Shown: positions 24,404 to 32,095 of the stretch, in pieces | How positions within the stretch are numbered: position 1 is the stretch's first letter | How the letters are laid out: each line of letters opens with the position of its first letter | DNA from: a virus | Direction: 5' to 3' (one strand) | IMG/VR virus record: IMGVR_UViG_3300020195_000009 | Location: 124,001-188,000 of that record | Length of the DNA: 64,000 nucleotides | The notes under the pieces: model-generated | What the model was told of the DNA's origin: nothing | What the model saw: only the letters and a program-made list of their open reading frames with translations | Database searches by the model: none | Position numbers and translations under genes: made by a program

Positions 24404-26412
24404 AGGTCGATCTTGGCTCTCCCCAGCTCGACAGATACGGTAGCCGCCTTGGTGGGCTCCGGGTTCAAGTCGATGGTCATCGACTTCATCCCGAACTCCG
24501 CCACGATCGACTTGTTGTTGATCATGAGGTCGGCGAGAGACACCTCATTGGCCTTCCCCGAGTTCAGAATCTCTTGCTGTTGGGCCTTTTTGTCCGCGTA
24601 CGGAGGCTCGATGACGAGCGGCTTGGCATACTTGGAGCAGTGCCCTGGGCTCGTCTGGAGGACACAGCTCCCGCACTTGGATCCCATCTTGACGTAGGGG
24701 ACGAGACGGGAGCGGTGGAGACGGGCTCCTTCGTCGCAGCCCCTACCGTAGTCATCATAGACCGCTGCATTGACGTAGTAGATCCCCTGGAGCCCTTGCT
24801 CGGAAAGGAGCGGCTTCAACTCCGGCCCGGCCGCCACGATGTCTCGGGGATCGAACTGGCGCTTGAGGAGGGCCCCGAGCTGAGACCCGTAGAGGCCCTC
24901 GTTCAAGTACCGAGAGGCGGTCTTCACGATCTCACGCTTGGTGATACCAGCCGTAACGTGGCCGTGGCCCTGACCGTTGAATGCCTGCTCCAAGTAGGAA
25001 CGGACTGTAGTGGTTTCCTGCTTCCCAGCCTTGGATGCAACCCTGTAGATTGCCTTGAGAGCCTCTTTGGGAGTTGACCCCCAAGCCACCTTGTCCGAAC
25101 CCGTCTCCAGCTTACCAGCCAGACGATGCTCCCAGATGACGTTTTTGACGACATCTTCGGTGAAGGCCGCATCGGAAGTTGCCACGAGCGGGCGTCCGTA
25201 GAGGAGACATCGAGCCATCTTGTTGTAGATGCACCCGTTGCACTTACCTCCCGCTACGATCGATTTAACGGATGGGTTGTGCTTGGCGAGGAAGTCGGCT
25301 CCGACGTGGCAATCATCGAACGAAGTCTGTGTGGAGTAGACGGTCCCGTAGTAACCTGCCTCCTTGAAGAGAGGACCCCATGCTTCACGGGTGTTCTTCA
25401 GGTCCTCCGTGGTGAAGGACAGCTTGAGAGCTTGAATCAGCTCAGCTTCCCCTCGACCCTTGAGCATCTCTCGACGAAGGAGGTTAGCGACCTCGAAGCC
25501 CTTCTTGTCCTGGGATGTCTTGATCCCAGCGGTCTTTCCCTCCACGGGAGGCTGCCACGCCTGCTCTGCTTGGGTGAAGCTCTGAGCCTGGCTGTGAAGG
25601 ACCGGAAGGTGAACCTTCCCCGGAGCCTGATTGGCCCGGATGAACTGAGCAGGATTGACGATCGGCTTGGGGGTCTCGTGAGGCCCTGCGATCTTCCCAT
25701 CACCAGCCAAGAACGCCGCTTGGATTCGACCCTTGGCGTCCGTTGTGGACGCTTGGATCTGCTTCCCCTGAGAAGCTTGCGAACGCTCGACAGCATCGGC
25801 CAAGGCTGGCGTGTACGGAACTTCCAGGACAATCTGCTTTTGGAAGACGCCGCAGGTGCTCCCAGAGCTGTGGACGCACCCGGAGCACTGGTCCTTCGCT
25901 TCCACGAACTTCGCATCCGAAGCAAAGCGACGAACGAACGCTACGACCTTCTTGGATCCTTGAGCGCAATCGGTGAAGTCCGAGGCAGAGATGTAGTGTC
26001 GACCAAGAAGCCCACGCTCTTGAAGAAGAGCGGCGAGGACCGGCTTGGCGGCGAGGATGGTGTCCGAGTCGAACCGGGAGGTGAGGGCATGCTTTAGACG
26101 CCTCAGATCCGGCGACTGCATGAGGGCGTATCGAGCCACCCTAACCAATTGCTCGGTGGCTGCTGCTGCCTGCTTGGCATGAGCTTGGCTCAGGTCCGCC
26201 ATCGCGGGGACCTTGTCCTTGTTGGGAACCAGGTAGGCGCTTGCCGGCTTGTCCTTGTGATCCCACATGGCCTGAAGATCAGGTGCAATGTCGAGGTTTT
26301 GCTTCGGGAGCTTGTCCAGTTCTCGATACTGCGTCTCGTTGACGTCGAGCCAGTCGAGGTCGGCGACCGCGCCCTCTTTCAAGAAGTCCGAGATGTCGCC
26401 GAGATCAGCCAT
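24400..26412 (-). CDS. Protein with three cysteine-cluster repeats, putative virion protein
   Basis: 670 residues from the ATG at 26412 (MADLGDIS); the frame is open to 26451 but 26412 gives the usual short overlap with the upstream stop (ATGGCTGA). Three copies of one module occur: a helical part (LRRLKHALTSRFD; ANLLRREMLKGRG; GSQLGALLKRQFD), then GLxGxxY...DDC/DYGRG, and a cysteine cluster CSGCVHSSGSTC, CNGCIYNKMARC, CGSCVLQTSPGHC followed by a conserved basic PLV stretch. The clusters are likely zinc or iron-sulfur sites. Linkers are Q/A-rich. Not recognised as a known family; location suggests virion or packaging. Confidence 0.8.
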   Translation of the reverse strand: MADLGDISDFLKEGAVADLDWLDVNETQYRELDKLPKQNLDIAPDLQAMWDHKDKPASAYLVPNKDKVPAMADLSQAHAKQAAAATEQLVRVARYALMQSPDLRRLKHALTSRFDSDTILAAKPVLAALLQERGLLGRHYISASDFTDCAQGSKKVVAFVRRFASDAKFVEAKDQCSGCVHSSGSTCGVFQKQIVLEVPYTPALADAVERSQASQGKQIQASTTDAKGRIQAAFLAGDGKIAGPHETPKPIVNPAQFIRANQAPGKVHLPVLHSQAQSFTQAEQAWQPPVEGKTAGIKTSQDKKGFEVANLLRREMLKGRGEAELIQALKLSFTTEDLKNTREAWGPLFKEAGYYGTVYSTQTSFDDCHVGADFLAKHNPSVKSIVAGGKCNGCIYNKMARCLLYGRPLVATSDAAFTEDVVKNVIWEHRLAGKLETGSDKVAWGSTPKEALKAIYRVASKAGKQETTTVRSYLEQAFNGQGHGHVTAGITKREIVKTASRYLNEGLYGSQLGALLKRQFDPRDIVAAGPELKPLLSEQGLQGIYYVNAAVYDDYGRGCDEGARLHRSRLVPYVKMGSKCGSCVLQTSPGHCSKYAKPLVIEPPYADKKAQQQEILNSGKANEVSLADLMINNKSIVAEFGMKSMTIDLNPEPTKAATVSVELGRAKIDL

Positions 26413-27982
26413 TGGAACCCGTCCTGTTTTCGTCTTCGTGTCGGAAGACATCTTGAATGTCGTTGCGGTAGTTGTGCGTGTTCCAGTCGTACTTCACGTA
26501 GGGAGCATCCTGGCGTTCCACCTTATGCCCTACGTCCATGACATCTCGGTCGTAGTTGTAAAGGGCGGGGGCTTGATCCCCAGGCATACGAGACTCACCC
26601 TCAAGGGCGGGCCTCCACGCCTGCCGAGCCCGAGCCCGAAGGTCATTTTCCGTGACGAAGCTACCAGGCCCCTCGGCTTCCAGCTTCGCTCCTCCAAACA
26701 TGTGTTCGTTGTTGTGGGCGGGCCGGGGCTTGAGCGGGGCATCAGGGCTTTGCGGTCCTGAACCAGGAAGCCCGGACTCCCCACGAAGATTCACGTTGAA
26801 TTGGTTTCCCTTGTTTCCCTCGAAGTAGTCCGACCTCGCTATGGGATCCGGGCCGTCAACGGGAAGCTGAGACTCCCCACACGCATGATCGCAAGCCCAA
26901 ACGTTGCGTTCAATTCCGTCCAAGTATGGCCCAGTGCCTTCTTCCGTGTCCCTCGTCGGAGCACCAGGGTTGTTGGGGAGACCGCTGGAGGGGCCAAACA
27001 CCCCACGACCATCAGGAGCTACCGTCCCGTAACCCTCAGACCCACGACCCTTGGCCCCGTAACCGATCCCAAAATCACGAGCTTCCGTCTCCGTAGGCTC
27101 GCTGTTGGCGTCAGGGACCGCAGACTCACCCCAAGTGACCTTCCCGGTCTTGTCGAGGACGTTGTTGGCCCAGTCGGACTCGTAGAGGTAGTCATCTCCT
27201 ACCCCTTCGGTCTGCCCCCATTCATCCTGCGTGAGAGGCTCGCCTTTGTTGTAGGAACCGTAAGGTCCCGTCTGCTCACCACGGTCAAGATGGTCAACAC
27301 GTGGCCCAGGGAGGGTCGTTACAGGAAGCGAGCTGTTGGCGTTGACGCTCCACTTGGAAGTGGCGGTTTTCTGAGGGATCTTACCGAAAGGTTTAGTCTC
27401 AGACGGGATATCCCCACCCTCAGGAACCTGAGAGGCTTCGTCCTTCTTGTTGGGGGTTCCGCCCGGACCATCGTTTTTCTTCTCGATTTGGTCGAGCTTC
27501 TTCTCCCCAAAGCCCTCAGGGTCCTCCAGAACCTCCTCAGCCTCGTCCATGAACTCCGTGACGTCTTCGGCATCGTTCTCCCCAAGATCAGCAAGCTTCG
27601 GCTGCCAGTAGGGGGCATTCATTTCATCATGAATCGTGTCCGTGATGGAGGAGAGAAGCTCGCAAGCTTGCTGGAGCTTTGCTCGCACATCCTTGACCTT
27701 GAGGACGTAGCCCCGACCCCCAAGCATCCCATCCGGGGAGATGCTTGAAGACTTGATTCGAGTAAACTCCTTGTAGGCCGTAACCGCATGCCCCAGTGAA
27801 ACGCTGGATGAGAACAACATCCGAGCCATCGGCTTGAGGGCCTTAGGGTCGAAGTCATGGTTCTTGGGGATGTTTCGCTGGAGAGTCCCATCCGTGACTC
27901 CCCCACCAAATGCCGGCGGCGGGGAGGGATCAAAACCCTCCTCCCTGGCGACAATCATGCGGACTTTTTGGTGTGCCTTCAC
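26405..27982 (-). CDS. Hypothetical protein with GES-P repeats
   Basis: 525 residues. Residues 1-135 are helical (SITDTIHDEMNAPYW). The rest is proline-, glycine- and aspartate-rich and probably disordered, with four short motifs WGESAVPD, CGESQLPVDGP, RGESGLPGSGP and EGESRMPGD spaced through it. This is unusual for a soluble enzyme and more like a virion linker or tether. It precedes the three-cluster protein, with an 8-base overlap at the preferred start of that gene. No family is recognised. Confidence 0.75.
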   Translation of the reverse strand: MKAHQKVRMIVAREEGFDPSPPPAFGGGVTDGTLQRNIPKNHDFDPKALKPMARMLFSSSVSLGHAVTAYKEFTRIKSSSISPDGMLGGRGYVLKVKDVRAKLQQACELLSSITDTIHDEMNAPYWQPKLADLGENDAEDVTEFMDEAEEVLEDPEGFGEKKLDQIEKKNDGPGGTPNKKDEASQVPEGGDIPSETKPFGKIPQKTATSKWSVNANSSLPVTTLPGPRVDHLDRGEQTGPYGSYNKGEPLTQDEWGQTEGVGDDYLYESDWANNVLDKTGKVTWGESAVPDANSEPTETEARDFGIGYGAKGRGSEGYGTVAPDGRGVFGPSSGLPNNPGAPTRDTEEGTGPYLDGIERNVWACDHACGESQLPVDGPDPIARSDYFEGNKGNQFNVNLRGESGLPGSGPQSPDAPLKPRPAHNNEHMFGGAKLEAEGPGSFVTENDLRARARQAWRPALEGESRMPGDQAPALYNYDRDVMDVGHKVERQDAPYVKYDWNTHNYRNDIQDVFRHEDENRTGSNG

Positions 27983-27994
27983 GGGACCTCCGGC

Positions 27995-28264
27995 TCAGTA
28001 ACGAAGAGGCTTTCCGTTGTCGTCAAACTGACGCTCGATGACCATCGAGCCGTCCGCTTCACGTTTGATGGCCCACAGATCCTTCTCCGACTTGTGGATG
28101 AGGGTGTCGTTGCTCAGGCGGATGAAGTTGGAGAGATCCTGGAGGGAACCCACCTTGCGCCTCCCCGAGGGGGTGATCATCTGAGGCTCCCTTGCGAAGA
28201 AGGAGTCCAGGCCGTAGGAGCCTTGGACTTGGAACATGGAGCCGATGTCGAAATCTTTACTCAT
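27995..28264 (-). CDS. Hypothetical small protein
   Basis: 89 residues from ATG 28264 (MSKDFDIGSMFQ), which has GAGGGTCAGG just upstream; a GTG at 28276 in the same frame is less likely. Folded-looking alpha/beta protein with SLQDLSNFIRLSNDTLIHKSEKDLW in the centre. No family recognised. Sits in the run of virion-block hypotheticals between the Ig-like protein and the 525-residue protein. Confidence 0.7.
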   Translation of the reverse strand: MSKDFDIGSMFQVQGSYGLDSFFAREPQMITPSGRRKVGSLQDLSNFIRLSNDTLIHKSEKDLWAIKREADGSMVIERQFDDNGKPLRY

Positions 28265-28272
28265 CCTGACCC

Positions 28273-29199
28273 TCACGTAATCACAAGATGAATGTCAATA
28301 TCCAGGTAGCTGTTGGAGCTGTACCCGGAGACCCTGAGTTTCTCCGTGTAGGTCCCCTGGAGGAAGTTGTCTGGGGGCACTGCGGTCACCGTGATGACGT
28401 CCGACCCCAAAGAGGCAAGCGTCCCGGAGGCCGGTAGGAAGCTGGTAAGCCAATCCGAAAGCCCCGTAAGCTTCTGGATTTGGTAATCGAGGATGGACCC
28501 CGCTGGTCCCGAGTTCTGCACCGTGAACGTCTGGACCGGAATCGACGGGAACGGGCCCGAAATAGGCTTCACGACCGAGAAGGTCAGGAGCGTGGGGAGC
28601 AGGAAGATGGTGGCCTTGGGTCGAACCACAATCGTGACCGGGAACATCTGGGGGTTGTTGACCGCCGCAGGATCTTGAACCGCGATGCTTTCAACGTACG
28701 GGCTTGAGGCCGCAAGGAGGTTAGTTGCATCCACTTCAACTTGGAACTGGCCCGATTCATTCAACGCTAGGTTGCCTACGTTGGCCGGGGTGACCCGTAC
28801 GTAGGCCGCTGAGGTGGTGAGAGTCACTCCAAGGATAGACCCGTACACCCCGTCGTTGGTGAGAAGAACAAACTCCCCAGGCCCGAACCCACGGCCCTCG
28901 TCCACGTTGAACGTGAGAGACGAAGGCGGCCCAAGCAGGATGCTCGGGGAGAAGTTGGCTCGAAGCTCGTCGATGGACTCGGCCATCGCGGCCACAACCT
29001 CCCCTGGGATGGGGATGGAGTCTCTCAGCAGGCCATAGGGAGAAACAATGTCGAGCACCGAGTAGACCGGGTTCGACTGCGACACATCCAGCCGTGTTGT
29101 CCATCGCCACTTACCGGCAGCAACGGGCAACTCGAACTTGTAGTCGTGGACCTTCAGGTTCGAGACTAGCGGCACTTGCAGTTCCCTCTTGAACCACAA
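28273..29199 (-). CDS. Putative virion protein with Ig/BACON-like domains
   Basis: 308 residues from a TTG at 29199; GTG 29175 with AGAGGG eight bases upstream is the likelier start. Beta-rich throughout. The C-terminal 110 residues have the pattern of Ig-like/BACON modules: TFTVQNSGPAGSILDYQI, LTGLSDWLTSFLPASGTL and LGSDVITVTAVPPDNF ending in YTEKLRVSGYSSN. Such domains decorate tail fibres, baseplates and capsids and often mediate adhesion. The N-terminal half has no recognised motif. First gene after the sigma-like factor, so it may open the late gene block. Confidence 0.7.
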   Translation of the reverse strand: MWFKRELQVPLVSNLKVHDYKFELPVAAGKWRWTTRLDVSQSNPVYSVLDIVSPYGLLRDSIPIPGEVVAAMAESIDELRANFSPSILLGPPSSLTFNVDEGRGFGPGEFVLLTNDGVYGSILGVTLTTSAAYVRVTPANVGNLALNESGQFQVEVDATNLLAASSPYVESIAVQDPAAVNNPQMFPVTIVVRPKATIFLLPTLLTFSVVKPISGPFPSIPVQTFTVQNSGPAGSILDYQIQKLTGLSDWLTSFLPASGTLASLGSDVITVTAVPPDNFLQGTYTEKLRVSGYSSNSYLDIDIHLVIT

Positions 29200-29220
29200 G
29201 CCATAAGAAGAAACGGGGCG

Positions 29221-29386
29221 TTAGGCGGCCTTCGAGCGAAAACTACCCAGATAATCGGCCGCTCCCTGGAGCACCCGGAGGCTCTCCCTGGCATGCCCCA
29301 AGCCGAAGTTGCAGCCTCGACAAAGGAGCCCTCGGACAGCTAGGCCCGAAGGGTCCTGAGCCGCCGCAAGTCGTACAGGCTTTCAC
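29221..29386 (-). pseudogene. Frameshifted endonuclease VII-like zinc protein remnant
   Basis: A GTG frame from 29386 encodes VKACTTCG; one base further on, the next frame continues with AQDPSGLAVRGLLCRGCN and FGLGHARESLRVLQGAADYL to a TAA at 29221. Joined by a one-base shift these give about 54 residues with two CxxC pairs and the VRGLLCxxCNxxLG signature of the recombination endonuclease VII family (T4 gp49 type). The catalytic D-H of the family is not seen. No start codon is available for the second frame alone. Either a decayed nuclease, a sequencing error, or a shift site. Confidence 0.5.
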
Positions 29387-29398
29387 GTTGATAACCTA

Positions 29399-30028
29399 TC
29401 AGAAACAACCATCCCCACCGCGGTTTGACCACTGCGGCAAGCGAACTTCGCGCAAGATGTTGAACTTCTTGGAAGCTATACTGGAGAAAACCTTGTGGTA
29501 AGGGACGAACTTGCCCTCTTCGCCGGCACGTTTTTCCAGTGTCTTGACGGCCCCAAAGAAACGATGACGCACTCGACCTTGCGTGAGCCCGAGTCGCGTA
29601 GCGACTTCACTCTGGCAGGTCGTTTGCCACATCCCCACGAGGATATCGACGTCGATAGGTTTGAACGGAACGTCGGGGAGGTCCTGACGCATCTCATCTT
29701 CGCTGATTTGCGGAATTGAAAGAAGGAACCGTATGCGTTGTAAGCCCCGATCCAGCCGATAGCTGATCGCCGCTTGCGTGACGCCGAAAATCTCAGCGAT
29801 GTCGGCTTGGCGCTTCTTTTGGATGTAGTAGAGGAAGATGAGATCAGCCTCTCGCTCTGGGATCCGATCCAGTAGGGGCTTGACCTGGTTCTCGTAGTTG
29901 AGGGTTGATAGGAGGGGCTCTACGTTGGGCTCCTCTTCCTCATCAAGATCATCAAAGAGCCGGTCTGGGGCTGCGAATCTGTTGGCGAGTTCTGCCGGGT
30001 CAACCGAAATAGTGAAGCCGCCACTCAT
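29399..30028 (-). CDS. Sigma-like transcription factor with two helix-turn-helix regions
   Basis: 209 residues, start at ATG 30028 behind GGAGG. Residues about 45-105 match sigma region 4 and related HTH modules: LLDRIPEREADLIFLYYIQ (the P-R-E-x-x-V-L type turn) and ADIAEIFGVTQAAISYRLDRGLQRIRFL. A second HTH follows (SEVATRLGLTQGRVRHRFFGAVKTL). The acidic N-terminus (FDDLDEEEEPN) is unstructured. It probably directs RNA polymerase to late phage promoters or replaces part of a sigma factor. Encoded between the NusG-nuclease fusion and the virion genes, the right place for a late switch. Confidence 0.75.
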   Translation of the reverse strand: MSGGFTISVDPAELANRFAAPDRLFDDLDEEEEPNVEPLLSTLNYENQVKPLLDRIPEREADLIFLYYIQKKRQADIAEIFGVTQAAISYRLDRGLQRIRFLLSIPQISEDEMRQDLPDVPFKPIDVDILVGMWQTTCQSEVATRLGLTQGRVRHRFFGAVKTLEKRAGEEGKFVPYHKVFSSIASKKFNILREVRLPQWSNRGGDGCF

Positions 30029-30049
30029 GGATTCTTCCTCCCGTCAAAG

Positions 30050-32095
30050 TCACTCGGAAAAGGCGAGTTGTTCTTGTCGCTTCGCAAATCCTCGTGAAGC
30101 GGTCTGAAAGAAGGGTTCCACTATCGAGTCGGCTTGGATGCTGAGCCCACCGATGACTTCGGAGGCGATCTTTGCATCAGGACTCGGAGCGATCTCATCA
30201 AACGAGAGATCGTCGCGTAGCTGCATGAGATTCAAATTGAGGCGGACCTGAGCTTCGGCCGCACGGATCTTCGCGTACTGCCCGGCGGTGATGCCAGACA
30301 AGTTGGATGCGAAGACCTCATCAACTGAACCGTAGTTTTTCAAGAGCGCCGTCAGAACTTTCGTAGGTACCCGGCCACCGACACCCGGTACCTCATCTGA
30401 ATCGTCCCCGAGTAACGCCCGAAGTTGGACCATGCGTTCGGGTGTGACTCCATATTCTTCCACAACTTTGTCCCGGTCGTAAAGGGTCTCCTGTCGATTT
30501 CCGACCTTGGGTGATAGCACGATGTCAGTCAATGTCACCAACTGTAAGAAGTCTTGGTCCGTAGAGAGGATGACGTTCCTCTGACCTTTGAGCTTGCCTC
30601 GGACAAGACAAGCGATGACGTCATCCGTTTCTTCCTCGGCGTTGAATGCTTGGGTGACACCCAGGAGGGGGAGGATGTTTCGCAGGCGACTCATCTGGCT
30701 CTCAGGGCCAACAGAGGCACCATTCAAGGACCCGTTGGCCGCTCGCTCGGCTGCTCGCTTCTCACGCCGCTTAATCTTGTACCCCTCAAAGAGGTTGATA
30801 CGACGCTGCGGGGATCCGTCCCAAACAACGTAAATTGAGGCATTTGCAAATCTCTTCTTGAGACTAGCCAGGCTTTTCAAGAACCCAAACACGAGGGAGG
30901 TGGGGTTCCCTTCTGCGTCCGTGAGGGGTTTCTTCATGGCCCCGAGGGCATGAGAGACTCGGTACGCGAGGTTGTGCCCATCGATGATGACGTTCTCGAA
31001 CATGTCCGATCTCCCTGTTAGCGCCTCAACGTTACCCACGTTACGGGCCAGCCCATTCAATCTCTGTACGATGTCTTGGAGCCACTGAGACTCAAGCATT
31101 TTTGCTTCTACTTGAGCGTTGAGTGTCGGTAAGGTGGCGAGAGCTGGGGCCGCTTGGAGGTATTGAAACCAAGCTGGACCTCGTTCTATCAACGAGTCCA
31201 TTTGATGCACAAGGCCGTATTTTTCAGCGACCTTGTCCATCACTGGAGTGGGCTTTACTTGGAGACCGAGCTTACGACTACGATCCAACCAACCACCAAA
31301 GAGTTGAACCCCTTGGTGACTATGCAACAAAAGGGTGATTGGAGGAGGGCCTGAGGGGAGCGTCATCTGACGGCGGATGTGTTTGACGCGATCCAACCGT
31401 ACAAGGCCTAGCTCGATATTACCGAGGTCTCGGACGGCCTGCTCGACCTCCCTAAACCCAGAGGGAACCCACGACAGAATGGGTTGAACCAACCGACTCC
31501 ACTCTCGGATCCGTTCGATCTTCGTCATGAACGGAGAGAATGTGGGAAGATCCGACTGGTCCTTCGAGACGAATCGGAGAAACGACCTGGGGAGCGTGAC
31601 TATGGCTTCTTTGGATCGAAGCTTGATATAGACCTGAACTGAATCGGTCTCTGGGATCTCCTCGATGATCCGGCCGTTGATGCCCTTGTAGGGGCCGTTC
31701 ATCACCTGAACTTCATCCCCTACTTCAATACCTTGTTCTGTTTCAACGTGTATTTGACGACGCATCTTGTCGATGTCCACGTCTCGAACAGTCGCCATCT
31801 CACGGTAGGTGGTCTTTCGGTCCAAAGCCCGAGCTACCGTCAGAACCGAAGCGACGTACCGCGTACCCTCAAGCCGCATATACGCAGAGTCAGGGAGGGT
31901 CCTACGTACAAAGACGTAGTTGTCGATCAGCTTGTGGATGACACGGCTATCTCCGACGATGGACACGGAGGCAGGGATGAAAATCTCGACCGTCTTGTCT
32001 CGGAATACACGAGCTAGAGCGGAGGCGAGGACCTCTGGGTCTTCGTCTTCTCCTTGAGGGGAAAGCTCTAAGACGACCCAATCACGCGTCGCCAC
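30050..32095 (-). CDS. Fusion of NusG-like transcription factor and flap endonuclease
   Basis: 681 residues, GTG start at 32095 (14-base overlap with the tau gene). Residues 4-90 resemble a NusG NGN domain (DWVVLELS, then LIDNYVFVRRTLPD, LEGTRYVASVL); residues 122-176 are a KOW domain (GIEVGDEVQVMNGPYKG, GRIIEEI). A 190-residue linker follows. Residues 368-640 are a FEN/5'-3' exonuclease: D372 in IIDGHNLA, D426 in VVWDGSPQRR, acidic E488/E489/D491/D492 in EEETDDVI, D513/D515 in STDQDF, and GDDSDEVPGVGG at 563-574 (helix-hairpin-helix). All catalytic acids appear present. The first part should contact RNA polymerase; the second should cut flaps or RNA-DNA hybrids. Confidence 0.85.
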   Translation of the reverse strand: MATRDWVVLELSPQGEDEDPEVLASALARVFRDKTVEIFIPASVSIVGDSRVIHKLIDNYVFVRRTLPDSAYMRLEGTRYVASVLTVARALDRKTTYREMATVRDVDIDKMRRQIHVETEQGIEVGDEVQVMNGPYKGINGRIIEEIPETDSVQVYIKLRSKEAIVTLPRSFLRFVSKDQSDLPTFSPFMTKIERIREWSRLVQPILSWVPSGFREVEQAVRDLGNIELGLVRLDRVKHIRRQMTLPSGPPPITLLLHSHQGVQLFGGWLDRSRKLGLQVKPTPVMDKVAEKYGLVHQMDSLIERGPAWFQYLQAAPALATLPTLNAQVEAKMLESQWLQDIVQRLNGLARNVGNVEALTGRSDMFENVIIDGHNLAYRVSHALGAMKKPLTDAEGNPTSLVFGFLKSLASLKKRFANASIYVVWDGSPQRRINLFEGYKIKRREKRAAERAANGSLNGASVGPESQMSRLRNILPLLGVTQAFNAEEETDDVIACLVRGKLKGQRNVILSTDQDFLQLVTLTDIVLSPKVGNRQETLYDRDKVVEEYGVTPERMVQLRALLGDDSDEVPGVGGRVPTKVLTALLKNYGSVDEVFASNLSGITAGQYAKIRAAEAQVRLNLNLMQLRDDLSFDEIAPSPDAKIASEVIGGLSIQADSIVEPFFQTASRGFAKRQEQLAFSE

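Noticed and set aside
25126-26097. 323-residue plus-strand frame opposite the three-cluster protein
   Set aside because: Lies wholly inside a well-supported minus-strand gene with repeats and cysteine clusters; no ribosome site and no motif.
26413-26451. Extended N-terminus of the three-cluster protein
   Set aside because: No ribosome site at 26451 and a 47-base overlap; ATG 26412 gives the normal overlap.
26801-27748. 315-residue plus-strand frame
   Set aside because: Opposite a packed minus-strand gene; all other genes in the window are minus-strand.
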